Source: JAUIAI01 sp041396585 (GTDB lineage Bacteria; Pseudomonadota; Gammaproteobacteria; Burkholderiales; Burkholderiaceae_E). From it: a stretch of 64,000 nucleotides of DNA. Below, piece by piece: positions 10,275-22,060 of the stretch. The stretch spans positions 310,001 to 374,000 of the forward strand of contig JAWKYG010000003.1 of the NCBI GenBank assembly GCA_041396585.1. Direction: 5' to 3'. A program made the position numbers and the translations under genes. The first letter of the stretch is position 1, and every line of letters starts with the position of its first letter. The notes below the pieces were generated by a model. That model was not told where the DNA came from, ran no database searches, and saw only the letters and a list, made by a program, of their open reading frames with translations.

Positions 10275-11522
10275 TCAGGCGCTCGCGCTCGCCATTCGGG
10301 CCACCGGCCGCACATTCATGCTCATCTGGGCCAGCCCGGCGACCACCCCGATGATCACGGCGCCGCGCCAGGCCCACTCGTAGGAACCGAGCGAAGAAAG
10401 GATCACGCCACCGCCCCAGGCGCCGACGAACGAGCCGAGCTGGTGGCTGAAGAAGGCGATGCCCACCAGCGTGGCCATGTAACGCAGGCCGAACAGCTGG
10501 ATGACCAACCCGTTGACCAGGGGGACCACCCCGAGCCAGAGCCCGCCCATGACCGCGCCGAACAGCATCGTGGTCAGTGGCGTGGGCACGCTCGTGAAGT
10601 AGGCGGTGATGATCGCCGAGCGCAGAAGATAGATGCCGCCCAGCAGCAGGCGGCGCGAGTAGCGACCGCCAAGCCAGCCAAAGGCCAGCGAGCCCAGCGC
10701 ATTGAACAGACCGATCAGGCCCAGGGTGGCCGCGGCGACCGACGACGGCATGCCGCACATGGAGATATAGGTGGGCAGATGGGTGGTCAGGAAGACCAGC
10801 TGCAGGCCGCAGACGAAATAGGCCAGCGTCATGACCACGAAACCCGGATGGCCGGCGGCCTCGCGCAGCGCCTGGCCGATGGACTGATGCTGGCCGGCAT
10901 GCTCCTCGCGCGGGATGCGATCCACCCGCCCGGCCAGCCAGGCCGCCGGCAGCATCGCCAGCGCCAGCCAGGCGAAGCCGCTCAGTGCGCCCGCATGGCC
11001 GCCCGCGCTCAGCGCATGCTGGGCGAACGGCGATACGCCAAGAAGGCCGATCGAGCCGGCGGCCGAAACGGCGCCCATCGCCAGACTGCGACGCATCGGC
11101 GAAACGGTTCGCGAGGTGACATTCATGGCCACGGTCGAACCGACGCAGGACATCGCCAGACCGACCGACAGGCCGAGGCCGAGCATCAACAAGGGCGCGT
11201 CGCTGGCCAGCCGCGCGGCCAGCAGTCCGCACAGATAGAGCAGCGCCCCGGCGACCATCACCGGCCGTGAGCCGAGCCGGTCGACGCTCATGCCGACCAG
11301 TGGCTGGGTCAGGCCCCAGACCAGGTTTTGCAGGGCGATCGCCAGCGCATAGTCGGCCGCGGTGATCGGCAAGGCCTCGATGACGGCCGGCTGCAGCAGG
11401 CCCATGCTCTGGCGCATGCCCATGGCCAGCGTGAGCATCAGCGACACGCTGATCAGAATGATGGGTGCCGATATCGGGACTGCGGGCCTGGCCGGGGTTG
11501 CGCGCGTGTCGGGCTCAGCCAC
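10275..11522 (-). CDS. MFS transporter, probable uptake of benzoate or related acids
   Basis: A 415-residue major facilitator with 12 predicted membrane segments. Motif-A-like sequences follow helix 2 (VGMSVDRLGSRPVMV) and helix 8 (FGWLGGRYSRRLLLG). GMRQSMGLLQPAVIEAL in helix 1 resembles the monocarboxylate/oxalate-formate antiporter-like subfamily. It lies 124 bp upstream of boxR in the same direction, so import of an aromatic acid that feeds the Box pathway is the simplest inference; the substrate is not visible in the sequence. Its start overlaps the end of the sodium-channel gene by 8 bp, which suggests translational coupling. The gap before boxR holds three tandem GTGGCCC units (10241-10261). 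Confidence 0.85.
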   Translation of the reverse strand: MAEPDTRATPARPAVPISAPIILISVSLMLTLAMGMRQSMGLLQPAVIEALPITAADYALAIALQNLVWGLTQPLVGMSVDRLGSRPVMVAGALLYLCGLLAARLASDAPLLMLGLGLSVGLAMSCVGSTVAMNVTSRTVSPMRRSLAMGAVSAAGSIGLLGVSPFAQHALSAGGHAGALSGFAWLALAMLPAAWLAGRVDRIPREEHAGQHQSIGQALREAAGHPGFVVMTLAYFVCGLQLVFLTTHLPTYISMCGMPSSVAAATLGLIGLFNALGSLAFGWLGGRYSRRLLLGGIYLLRSAIITAYFTSVPTPLTTMLFGAVMGGLWLGVVPLVNGLVIQLFGLRYMATLVGIAFFSHQLGSFVGAWGGGVILSSLGSYEWAWRGAVIIGVVAGLAQMSMNVRPVARMASASA

Positions 11523-12372
11523 CCCGGGCCCCGCTGTTCAGATGCCTTTCGAGCAGTTCGCGCATGCCGGCCAGTTCGGCCCGCAGTTCTGCGAGCTGGT
11601 CGCGTGTGATCTGATGCTGGGCGTCGACATGCTCGGTGGTTTCCAGGCCCGCTGCGAGCATCTCTTGGTCGTGCTCGGACTGCATCGCATTGACGATCAC
11701 CGCGATGAACAGGTTCAGCATCGTGAACGTGGCCACCAGGATGAAGATGACGAAGAAGACCCATGCATAGGGGTAGACCTCGATCACCGGCCGGGCGATG
11801 CCCATCGACCAGCTCTCCAGCGTCATCACCTGGAACAGGGTGTATCCGCTCTCGCCCAGCGTGCCGAACCAGTCCGGGAAATGTTCGCCGAACAGCTTCG
11901 TGGCCATGACCGCGCCGACATAGAAGATCAGCACCATGACCGCGATGACCGAACCCAGACCGGGGATCGCGGCAAGGAGGCCGGCGACCACCCGACGCAT
12001 CGACGGCACCAGCGAGACGATGCGTAGCGCCCGCAATACCCGTAGCGCTCGTAACACCGCGAACGGCCCGCTTGCCGGAACCAGGGCGATGCCGACCACG
12101 ATGAAATCGAACACGCCCCACGGATCACGAAAGAAGCGCCAGCGATGGGCGATCAGGCGCAGGGCGATCTCGATCACGAAAACCGTGAGAATGGCCAGAT
12201 CGATCGCATGCAGCCAGGGGCCCCAGCGCTGCATCACGGCCGGGTAGGTTTCCAGGCCGAGCACGATCGCATTGATCACGATGAGGATGATCAGCGTGCG
12301 CTCGACAACGGGTCTGGCCAGCCAGCCGGCGAGGCCGCCTGGCATGCTGGGTGTTGCGTTCTGGGTGCTCAT
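11515..12372 (-). CDS. Prokaryotic voltage-gated sodium channel (NaChBac/NavAb family)
   Basis: A 285-residue single-domain 6-TM channel. S1-S3 span about residues 24-100. S4 has Arg at 108, 111, 114 and 117, every third residue, the voltage-sensor pattern. The pore loop holds TLESWS at 184-189, the selectivity filter of bacterial Nav channels (TLESWS in NavAb). S6 covers about 203-230 (FFVIFILVATFTMLNLFIAV). The C-terminus (about 250-280) is a predicted coiled coil that would hold the tetramer. ATG 12372 was chosen because upstream in-frame sequence is not channel-like. Such channels serve motility, chemotaxis or pH responses. The 8-bp overlap with the MFS gene links it to the box region. 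Confidence 0.93.
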   Translation of the reverse strand: MSTQNATPSMPGGLAGWLARPVVERTLIILIVINAIVLGLETYPAVMQRWGPWLHAIDLAILTVFVIEIALRLIAHRWRFFRDPWGVFDFIVVGIALVPASGPFAVLRALRVLRALRIVSLVPSMRRVVAGLLAAIPGLGSVIAVMVLIFYVGAVMATKLFGEHFPDWFGTLGESGYTLFQVMTLESWSMGIARPVIEVYPYAWVFFVIFILVATFTMLNLFIAVIVNAMQSEHDQEMLAAGLETTEHVDAQHQITRDQLAELRAELAGMRELLERHLNSGARGG

Positions 12373-12641
12373 CGCGGGTTTGGCGTTGCTGCCTGCGTGG
12401 GCGAGGCGCCGGGAGCGTACCATGAGCAACCAGAGTCCGGCTGACTCGAGGGCCAATGCGATTGCGGCCGTTGCGTCCCGGCAATCCGGCCTGGCGGCCG
12501 GAACTAGCATGCGGCATGCAACGCACAAAGCCGGCTTGCGGGGGCGAGCTCTCGATAGAATCGTCAGGTTCGTTGCCGGCCGGTGGGTCGGGTCTGACCC
12601 AGGAAACCTCCGATGAACGTTTGTCCCCACGTGTGCGGGCC

Positions 12642-14105
12642 ATGTCAGGACTGAAGCGCGCCCTGATCTTCTCGGTGCTGACCCAGCACTCGATGATGAT
12701 CCTCACGATCTTCTCGACCGCGGTCATCGCGCGCCTGCTGACGCCGGCGGAGGTCGGTGTGTTCGCGGTGGCCAGTGCGGCCACCTATCTGGCGATCGAG
12801 TTGCGCTCGCTCGGCGTCGGTCAGTACCTGATCCGCGAAACCGAGATCGGGCCGCAAAAGATTCGCTCCGCGCTCGGGCTGCTCGTCGTGATGAGCTGGG
12901 GCATGGGCGCGGTGATCGCGCTGATCGGCTGGCCGGTCGCCGATTTCTACGGCGAGCCTGACCTCCTGCCGATTCTGCTGATCATTTCCTCGACATTTCT
13001 GTTCGCACCGTTCGGTGCGGTGCCGTTCGCGTTGCTGAGCCGCGAGATGCAGTTCGACACCCTGTTTCGCGTCAAGGCGTTTCACAGCGTGCTGCAACTG
13101 GGCAGCACCGTCTATCTGATCTGGGCGGGCTGGAGCTACTTCGGCCTCGCCTGGGGATTCTGGGTCGGATCGCTGGCGGAGACCATGGCCCTGCTCTGGT
13201 ATCGGCCGGCGGGCACGCCGTTCGTGCCCTCGTTCAAGGGGCTGGGCAAGCTGATGCGCTTTGGCGTGTTCGTCAGTTTCTCGAACATGCTCAATCAGTT
13301 CGCCGAGAACATGCCCGACCTTGTGCTCGGCCGGGTCGCGAACATGGCCAGCGTCGGCCTGTTCTCGCGTGGCTTCGGGCTCGCCCTGTTTCTGCACAAG
13401 GTGATCGTCATGGCCGCCCATCCGGTGGTGCTGCCGCATCTGTCGAATGTGCAGCGCCAGGGCTCGTCGGTCGGCCGCGCCTACATCGACGCGGTCAATC
13501 TGCAGCTGGCCTTCAGCCTGCCGGTGTTCGCGGTAGCCAGCGCCGCAGCGTTTCCGTTGATCCGCGCGCTGTTTGGTGATCAGTGGGATGCCTCGGTGCC
13601 GATCGCCTCCGTGATGGCCATCTGGGGCATGTTCATGTCCGTGCACTTCCACACGCCCTCGCTGCTGATGGCCATCGGCCAGGAGCGCGTGCTCATCTGG
13701 ATCGAGCTGGCGGTGTTTCTGGTGCGGGTGGCCTGCGTGATCATCGCCGCGCCGATGGGCCTGGTCGCAGTGGCCTGGGGCATGGTGATCTCGGGCATCT
13801 TCGAGTTCGCGCTGAAATCGCTGGTGCTGCGCGGCCTGATCGATATGTCGCTGCGCGCCCTGGCCGGCGTGCTGATGCCCAATCTGCTGTTGGCCGCGCT
13901 GTGCTGGTCGGTGCTCTGGGGCATCGACGCGGTGTTCTACGATCTGCAGGGCAGCAACCCCTGGCCGGCCGTGCTGCTGGTCGCTGTCAGCATGACGATC
14001 ACCTGGTTCGTCGGGCTTCGCCTGCTGCGTCACCACGCCTGGAATATCGCGCTCGATATGGCCGGCAAGGTGCTCCCCGCCCGGCTGGTGGCCGCGCTGC
14101 GCTGA
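12642..14105 (+). CDS. Oligosaccharide flippase (Wzx/polysaccharide biosynthesis family)
   Basis: A 487-residue integral membrane protein with about 12-14 hydrophobic helices. The start is IFSVLTQHSMMILTIFSTAV followed by IARLLTPAEVGVFAVASAA, the characteristic opening of Polysacc_synt/MurJ-MATE-type lipopolysaccharide flippases, with YLIRETEIG and SFSNMLNQFAENMPDLVLGR later. It would move undecaprenyl-linked glycans across the inner membrane. ATG 12642 is preferred because upstream sequence lacks membrane character. No glycosyltransferase or polymerase gene is adjacent, which is unusual for Wzx. Divergent from the sodium-channel gene across 269 bp. Confidence 0.85.
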   Translation: MSGLKRALIFSVLTQHSMMILTIFSTAVIARLLTPAEVGVFAVASAATYLAIELRSLGVGQYLIRETEIGPQKIRSALGLLVVMSWGMGAVIALIGWPVADFYGEPDLLPILLIISSTFLFAPFGAVPFALLSREMQFDTLFRVKAFHSVLQLGSTVYLIWAGWSYFGLAWGFWVGSLAETMALLWYRPAGTPFVPSFKGLGKLMRFGVFVSFSNMLNQFAENMPDLVLGRVANMASVGLFSRGFGLALFLHKVIVMAAHPVVLPHLSNVQRQGSSVGRAYIDAVNLQLAFSLPVFAVASAAAFPLIRALFGDQWDASVPIASVMAIWGMFMSVHFHTPSLLMAIGQERVLIWIELAVFLVRVACVIIAAPMGLVAVAWGMVISGIFEFALKSLVLRGLIDMSLRALAGVLMPNLLLAALCWSVLWGIDAVFYDLQGSNPWPAVLLVAVSMTITWFVGLRLLRHHAWNIALDMAGKVLPARLVAALR

Positions 14106-14112
14106 TCGGAGC

Positions 14113-14183
14113 GGCCGCGCATCGCCGGGCTGGCGGTGCCTCATCGGGGTGGCCGCACATCGCCGGGCAGGTGGTGTCTCATC
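14113..14183. repeat. Imperfect 33-bp direct repeat, two copies
   Basis: Copies at 14113-14145 and 14151-14183 share GGCCGC, CATCGCCGGGC and CTCATC and differ at about four positions. Two copies of GCTCTTCACCG (14193-14203 and 14212-14222) follow. The block lies between the flippase stop and the convergent aldolase stop; it is not a clear terminator. Confidence 0.7.
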
Positions 14184-14238
14184 AGAGGGGCCGCTCTTCA
14201 CCGCTGAGTCGGCTCTTCACCGGAGAGGCCACGAATGG

Positions 14239-15126
14239 CTACAGCGCGCCGATCGCCGTCAGGGCGGCACGCACCTCGGCCCGCCCGGCCTCGGACAGCG
14301 CGGCCTGGGGCGCGATCGGATCGCCCACCGCATAGCCCTGCATGACCAGCGCCCCCTTGATGCAGGCCGCCAGATTGTGGCGGGCAAACGCCTGATTCAG
14401 CCCCCACAGGGGCCGCTGCAACTGCATGGCGCCGGCCCAGTCGCCCGCGCGGCAGCGCTCGTAGAGCGCCACACTCTGGCGGGCCGCCACGCAGGCCGGC
14501 CCGGCCATCCAGCCGACCCCGCCGATCAGCATCACGCAGGCGGGGATGTGCGCCGACGCCGAGAACACCTGCAGCCGGTCGCCGCAGCGCGCCATGATCG
14601 ACAGCAGCCGGCCGGTGTTCGACGAGGCGTCCTTGATGTAGCGGATATTCGGCCGCTCGGCCAGACGGGAGATCGCCGGCAGGCTCAGATCGGCGCGCTG
14701 GAAGTTCGGATTGGTATAGAGCACCACCGGCAGTTCGGTGGCGTCGGCAATCGCCTCGAAGTAAGCACAGACCGCCGCATCATCGAGCGGGAAATAGGCT
14801 CGAGAATGGCCAGGATGCCATCCACGCCCATCTGCGCGCAGCGCGGGTCACAGGCTACCGCATCCACGATCGTGGTGGCGGCCACCCCTACCACGACTGG
14901 TACCCGCCCGCCGCGGCCTCGACCACGGTGGCCACGATTTCGGCGCGCTGCTCGCCGTTCGAATGCGGCGAACTTCGCCGGTCGAGCCCAACAGGGTCAG
15001 GCCGTGCACGCCGGCCGCGATCAGATCGTGGCAGAGGCGATCAACACCGGAGCATCCACGCTGCCGTCGGCACGAATCGGCGACACCAGATACGGAAAAG
15101 ACGCCGTGGAAGTCTTGTTGGCTCAT
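14239..15126 (-). pseudogene. DapA/NanA-family aldolase (dihydrodipicolinate synthase family), about six frameshifts
   Basis: The pieces rebuild a TIM-barrel class I aldolase of about 296 residues. From ATG 15126: MSQQDFHGVF; then FPYLVSPIRADGSVDAPV in a second frame; LCHDLIAAGVHGLTLLGSTG back in the first; AEIVATVVEAAAG; VPVVVGVAATTIVDAVA; and intact from VLYTNPNFQR to the end. LLGSTGE, the YTNP Tyr and the Schiff-base Lys in YIKDAS are family catalytic elements. Breaks lie near 15097 (a T4 run on the coding strand), 15041, 14985, 14975, 14903 and 14800. Several compensate each other, as random indels would. It follows the sulfurtransferase after 46 bp. The substrate is unknown; it may not be lysine biosynthesis. 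Confidence 0.75.
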
Positions 15127-15172
15127 GGCTCGGTTCTCAGGCATAGGCCGTGGTTGCGCGGCACCCCGGTGT

Positions 15173-16056
15173 TCAATCGGTCTCGATCGGCAGATCCGGC
15201 GTGGTGGCCCACTCGGACATCGAGTTGTCATAGACGGCCACCCGGTCGTGGCCGAGCTGATGCAGCACGAAGGCATCGAAGGTGGCCGCGATGCCGCCGC
15301 CGCAATAGACGATGATCCGGTCGTCGGCGGAGACACCCGCCGCCTCGAAGCGCGCCGCCGCGGTGGCGGCATCGACGAGCAGTCCGAGCAGGGTCGCGCA
15401 GATCGGCAACCGGCACATTGACGCTGCTCGGCACCCGGCCCGGGCGGCCGTAGCGCTTGAATCTGCCCGCGTGCGAATCGGGGCTGAGCGCATTGATCGT
15501 GCACATGCCAGTGCGGTTGATCGCATCCAGCACCTCGTCGGCGCCGACGAACAGGCCGGCCCGGGGTTTGGCGGTCAGTGTCGCCATCGGATACAGCTCC
15601 TCGCCGCTGGCCGCGGCGCCTCGCGGTGCCGGAAGCTCCCAGCCGCCGTCCAGGACCGCCGCATTGTCGAAGCCGATCACGCATAGCATCACCAGACACC
15701 GGGTGGCCCACTGCGGCGTGCCCCGGCTGTACAACACCACCTGCGTGTCGTCGCCGATGCCGTGCTCGCCCAGCAGGCCGCCAGCACCTCGCGGGATCGG
15801 GCATCGTGAACCGGTAGCCGGATTCGGCATCGGAGATCTGTTCGAGGTCGATATAGGCGGCCGTCGGGATATGCGCGCCCAGGTAATCCTCGCGGCCGTT
15901 CTGCGCCGTGTAGGGCGCATCGAGCGAGTCGGCCAGCAGGTACATGGTGCAGTCGAAGATGCGCAGATCGGGCTCGTCCAGCCGCGCCTGCAGCGTGGCG
16001 GTGTCGATCAGGGCTTCGGGATGTTGGTATTCGGTGGCAAAGGGCATAAGAGTCAT
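15173..16056 (-). CDS. Two-domain sulfurtransferase (rhodanese/3-mercaptopyruvate type), two frameshifts
   Basis: The N-terminal rhodanese domain begins PFATEYQHPEALIDTATLQA with LRIFDCTMYL and DYLGAHIPTAAYIDLEQIS. After a break near 15787 it continues GIGDDTQVVLYSRGTPQWAT and VLDGGWELPAPRG. After a second break near 15400 the C-terminal domain follows with ADDRIIVYCGGGIAATFDA and YDNSMSEWATTPDLPIE. The Cys of VYCGGGIAAT is the persulfide-carrying residue; the loop differs from the classical CGSGVTA, so donor preference is uncertain. Expected total is about 294 residues. It precedes the DapA-family gene in the same direction, suggesting an operon. Starts at 16056 or 16047 are both possible. 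Confidence 0.78.
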
Positions 16057-16103
16057 CGTGCGTAGGGTTGCCGAGTACCCTACAATAGCCGATTCCTCTC
16101 AGC

Positions 16104-16179
16104 GCGCCCGTAGCTCAGGGGATAGAGTACTGGCCTCCGAAGCCAGGGGTCGCAGGTTCGAATCCTGCCGGGCGCGCCA
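16104..16179 (+). tRNA. tRNA-Arg, anticodon CCG
   Basis: A 76-nt cloverleaf. The acceptor GCGCCCG pairs with CGGGCGC (16169-16175), followed by discriminator G and an encoded CCA (16177-16179). The D arm has TAGCTCAGGGGATAGAG. The anticodon stem CTGGC/GCCAG holds the loop CTCCGAA, giving CCG, which reads the Arg codon CGG. The T arm GCAGGTTCGAATCCTGC is standard. Confidence 0.97.
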
Positions 16180-16244
16180 AATCCCTGAAGAATCTCGCGG
16201 CTGGACATGACCGAGCATTGGCGCGCCTGTGCCGTCTGCCCCGT

Positions 16245-17771
16245 CTATCGGTCGCCGATCGTGCGCGGCGGGTGACGACCGTGTGCGGCCGAGATCTCGG
16301 CCAGGCGCCGGGTGTGCCAGGCTTGCAGTTGATCCCAGTGCATCCGCCAGGACCACTGCGCCTGCGCCACGCCCGGCAGGTTCATGCGGGATTCGTTGCC
16401 CAGGCCGAGCACATCCTGCATCGGGTAGATGGCCAGACGGGCGACCGAGCTGCTTGCGGCATGGATGAGATCCCATTCGATCTCGCGTCCATCCGTCTTG
16501 AGATAGATCTGCACACGCGAGCGCTCCTCGGCCGGTGCGCTCGCGAACCAGCCCCGGCTGGTGTCGTTGTCATGTGTGCCGCTGTAGAGCACCGTATTGG
16601 GCCGCAGGTTGTGAGGCAGATACAGATTGTCGGCATCATCACCGAACGCGAACTGCAGCACGGCCATGCCGGGCAGGCCCACCGCATCGCGCAGCGCGAT
16701 GACATCGGGGGTGATCGTACCCAGGTCTTCGGCGATCACGGGCACCGTGCCGAGGTCTTGTCGCAGCGCATCGAATAGCGCGATACCCGGACCAGCCTGC
16801 CAGCGGCCGTCGATCGCGGTGGCCGCCTCGGCGGGCACCGCCCAGTAGCCCGCCAGGCCTCTGAAGTGATCGATGCGCACGATGTCCGCATGTTCGAGCG
16901 TGCGCCGCAGCCGGGCACGCCACCAGGCGAAGTCGTCGCTTCGGTGGCGGTCCCAGTCATAGAGCGGGTTGCCCCACAACTGGCCCGTGGCACTGAAGTA
17001 GTCGGGCGGGACGCCGGCCACTGCGCGCGGCGCGAACTCATCATCCAGTTGAAACAGTTCCGGGCATTGCCAGACATCGGCACTGTCGAATGCACAGTAG
17101 ATCGGGATGTCGCCGACGATGGACACCGATCGATCATTGGCATAGCGCTTGATCGCGCGCCACTGCAGATCGAACTGCCACTGCACGAAGAGCTGGAACC
17201 GGATCTCGTCCGCATGCCGGACACGGGCCTCGCTCAGGGCACGGGGGTCGCGATGGCGCAGCGCGGCCGGCCAGTTGCGCCAGGCCGGGCCGAGCCCGCT
17301 GGCGGCGATCGCGGCGAACAGTGCGTAGTCGTCCGCCCAGGATCGGTTCTGCTCACACCAGTGCGAGAAGTCATCGGTCAGTGCGCGGTCCGTGCCGCCG
17401 CCCTCGAACAGGCAGGACGCGGCCTGGCGCAGCAGCCGGCCCCTGATCCGCGCATCGGCGTCGAAATCCACTCGCGTCACCGGCATGACGGCGGCCAGCG
17501 CAGCGGCCGCCACCTGCGGGTTCAACAGGCCCTGCTCGACCAGGCGCTCGGGCGAGACAAAGGCCGGATTGCCGGCAAAGGCCGATGCACTCATGTACGG
17601 TGAATTGCCGCTGCCCGGCGGTGTCAGCGGCAGCACCTGCCAGAGATGCTGGCCGGCCTCGACCAGCCAGTCCACGAATCGGTAGGCGGTGGGGCCGAAA
17701 TCGCCATGCGGCAGCGCTCCGGGCAACGAACTCGGATGCAGCAGGATCCCGCTGGTGCGCGTCCCCGTCAT
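16245..17771 (-). CDS. malQ: 4-alpha-glucanotransferase (amylomaltase) MalQ
   Basis: A 508-residue GH77 enzyme that transfers alpha-1,4-glucan segments. It opens with GILLHPSSLPGALPHGDFG and QVLPLTPPGSGNSPYMS, the GH77 signature. The nucleophile Asp is in VRIDHFRGLAGYW, the acid/base Glu in VIAEDLG, and the third carboxylate in YSGTHDNDTSRGW. Length is normal. It is the last gene of the glgP-glgB-glgX-malQ run, only 3 bp after glgX. It probably recycles the short malto-oligosaccharides released by GlgX. Confidence 0.97.
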   Translation of the reverse strand: MTGTRTSGILLHPSSLPGALPHGDFGPTAYRFVDWLVEAGQHLWQVLPLTPPGSGNSPYMSASAFAGNPAFVSPERLVEQGLLNPQVAAAALAAVMPVTRVDFDADARIRGRLLRQAASCLFEGGGTDRALTDDFSHWCEQNRSWADDYALFAAIAASGLGPAWRNWPAALRHRDPRALSEARVRHADEIRFQLFVQWQFDLQWRAIKRYANDRSVSIVGDIPIYCAFDSADVWQCPELFQLDDEFAPRAVAGVPPDYFSATGQLWGNPLYDWDRHRSDDFAWWRARLRRTLEHADIVRIDHFRGLAGYWAVPAEAATAIDGRWQAGPGIALFDALRQDLGTVPVIAEDLGTITPDVIALRDAVGLPGMAVLQFAFGDDADNLYLPHNLRPNTVLYSGTHDNDTSRGWFASAPAEERSRVQIYLKTDGREIEWDLIHAASSSVARLAIYPMQDVLGLGNESRMNLPGVAQAQWSWRMHWDQLQAWHTRRLAEISAAHGRHPPRTIGDR

Positions 17772-17774
17772 GGC

Positions 17775-19822
<2,048 letters not shown>

Positions 19823-19826
<4 letters not shown>

Positions 19827-22060
19827 TCGGGGGCTCCGAGAATCAAGGTGGACAAGGGGGGGAGGGTGAGGCTCAAAGACTGCGCATGGCCGTGCATCGG
19901 CACCGCATCGCTCGCCACCGAACCGAAGTTGCCGACTCCGCTGCCGCCATAGTGCGCGGCATCGGAATTGAAGCGTTCCTGCCAGCGCCCGGCGTGCGGC
20001 ACACCGACCCGATAGCCATGGCGCACGATCGGCGTGAAGTTGCACACCACGAGCATGCTGGTGGCGCGAGCGCGCGCATGGCGCGCGAAGGCGAGCACGG
20101 TGTTCTCACGGTCATCGGCGATGATCCACTCGAAGCCATCGGGCTCGCAGTCGCGTTCGTGCAGGGCCGGGCTCGTGCGCAGCAGCCGGTTCAGATCGCG
20201 CACCGCATGCTGCACACCGGCATGCGCGCCTTCCGCAAGCAGATGCCAGTCCAGGCTGACATCGTGGTTCCACTCGCGCACCTGCGCGAACTCGCTGCCC
20301 ATGAACAACAGCTTCTTGCCGGGATGCCCGAACATGAAGCCCAGATAGGCGCGCAGGTTCGCGAAGCGCTGCCAGTCATCGCCGGGCATCTTGCCCAGCA
20401 GCGAGCCCTTGCCGTGTACCACCTCGTCATGCGAGATCGGCAGCACGAAGTTCTCGCTGAATGCGTACACGAGGCCGAAGCTCAGTTCGTCCAGGTGGTA
20501 GCGTCTGTGGGCCGGATCGCGCGCGATGAAACGCAGCGTGTCATTCATCCAGCCCATGTTCCACTTGTAGTGAAAGCCCAGGCCACCCGCACTGGTGGCC
20601 TGTGTCACCCCGGGCCAGGCGGTGGACTCTTCGGCGATCGTCACCACGGCGGGGTCGGTGCGCCCGAGCGAGGCATTGACCTCCTGCATGAGCGAAATTG
20701 CTTCGTAGTTCTCGCGACCGCCGTCGCGGTTGGGCACCCACTGGCCCTGCTCGCGGCTGTAGTCGCGATAGAGCATCGAGGCCACCGCATCCACCCGCAG
20801 ACCGTCGATGCCGAACTCCTCTACCCAGTAACGGGCGTTGCCGGCCAGGAAGCAGCGCACCTCGTGGCGACCGAAGTTGTAGATCATCGTCTGCCAGTCG
20901 GGGTGCCAGCCCTCGCGCGGATCCGCATGTTCATAGAGCGGGGTGCCGTCGAAGCGGGCCAGTGCGTGCGCATCGGCCGGGAAATGGCCGGGCACCCAGT
21001 CCAGCACCACACCGATGCCGGCGTCGTGACAGGCGTCGACGAAACGTTGCAGGCCCGCGGGCTCGCCCAGACGGGCTGTCGGCGCATACAGGGCGGTGGG
21101 CTGGTAGCCCCATGAGCCGTCGAACGGATGCTCGGCCACCGGCAGCAGTTCGATGTGCGTGAAGCCCATGTCGGCGACATAGGGGATCAACTCGTCGATC
21201 AGCTCGTCCCAGCTCAGGAAGCGGTTGCCCTGCCCGGGAACGCGCCGCCACGAACCCGGGTGCACCTCGTAGATGCTGATGGGCGCTTCCCGGTGGCTGG
21301 CCACCGCGGCGCGAGACGCCGTCCGGGCTGCGCTCCTTGCGGCCCGCCCCTGCGGGTCTTGCAGGGGCAGCGCACTGACAACCGACGCGGTCGCCGGCCG
21401 GAACTCGGCCTGGCGCGCATACGGATCGGCATGCCAGGGCAGGGCCTCGCCCTGCGGGCCCAGCAGCGAGAACTTGTAGCGGTCTCCCGCACATGCCGCG
21501 GGAATGAAGATCTCCCAGACGCCGGCCTCGGGGCGGCGTCGCATCGGATGGCGGGTGTCGTTCCAGGCGTTGAAATCGCCCACCACCGATACCCTCGTGG
21601 CATTGGGCGCCCACAACGCGAAGCGCACGCCCGGTGTTCCCCCGAGGGTGCACGGATGGGCACCCAGAAAGCCATAGGGCCGCTCGTGCCGGCCCTCGGC
21701 ATGCAGCCAGATGTCGGTCGGCTCGATCGTCGGGCCGAAGCGGTAAGGATCATCGATCAGCACCGCATCATCGCCCCATTGCACGCGCAGGCGATAGCCA
21801 GCGGAGTCGATGCCGGGAGGCAAGCGCAGCGTGAACAGGCCCTGGTCGTCGATGCGGGCCATCGCCAGCGGCGGATTCGTGCCGGTCAAGACCTCGGCGG
21901 CGCGCGCGCCGGGCAGCCAGGCCCGAATGCGCGTGCGGCCATCGGCATCGGGATGCGGCCCCAGCACCGCGAACGGATCGCCGTGCCGGCCGCCGATGAT
22001 CGCCGCCAGCGCTTGCTCGTTGATGGCCTGATCGGGAGTGCTCTCCGGATCATCCCTCAT
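19823..22060 (-). CDS. glgB: 1,4-alpha-glucan branching enzyme GlgB
   Basis: A 745-residue GH13 branching enzyme with two N-terminal CBM48-type modules (about residues 20-115 and 120-220), then the barrel. Catalytic residues are in FGIDGLRVDAVASML (Asp), VTIAEESTAWPGV (Glu) and LPISHDEVVHGKGSL (Asp). The C-terminal beta domain carries VVCNFTPIVRHGYRVGVP. The double N-module length is typical of proteobacterial GlgB. It overlaps glgP upstream and glgX downstream by 4 bp each, a tightly coupled translational chain. Confidence 0.97.

Noticed and set aside
9429..11270. 613-residue plus-strand frame over boxR and the MFS gene
   Set aside because: Antisense artefact; His/Gln/Arg-rich, spans two different genes and an intergenic region.
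12645..14201. 518-residue minus-strand frame opposite the flippase
   Set aside because: His/Gln/Arg-rich antisense artefact; the plus strand encodes a clear membrane protein.
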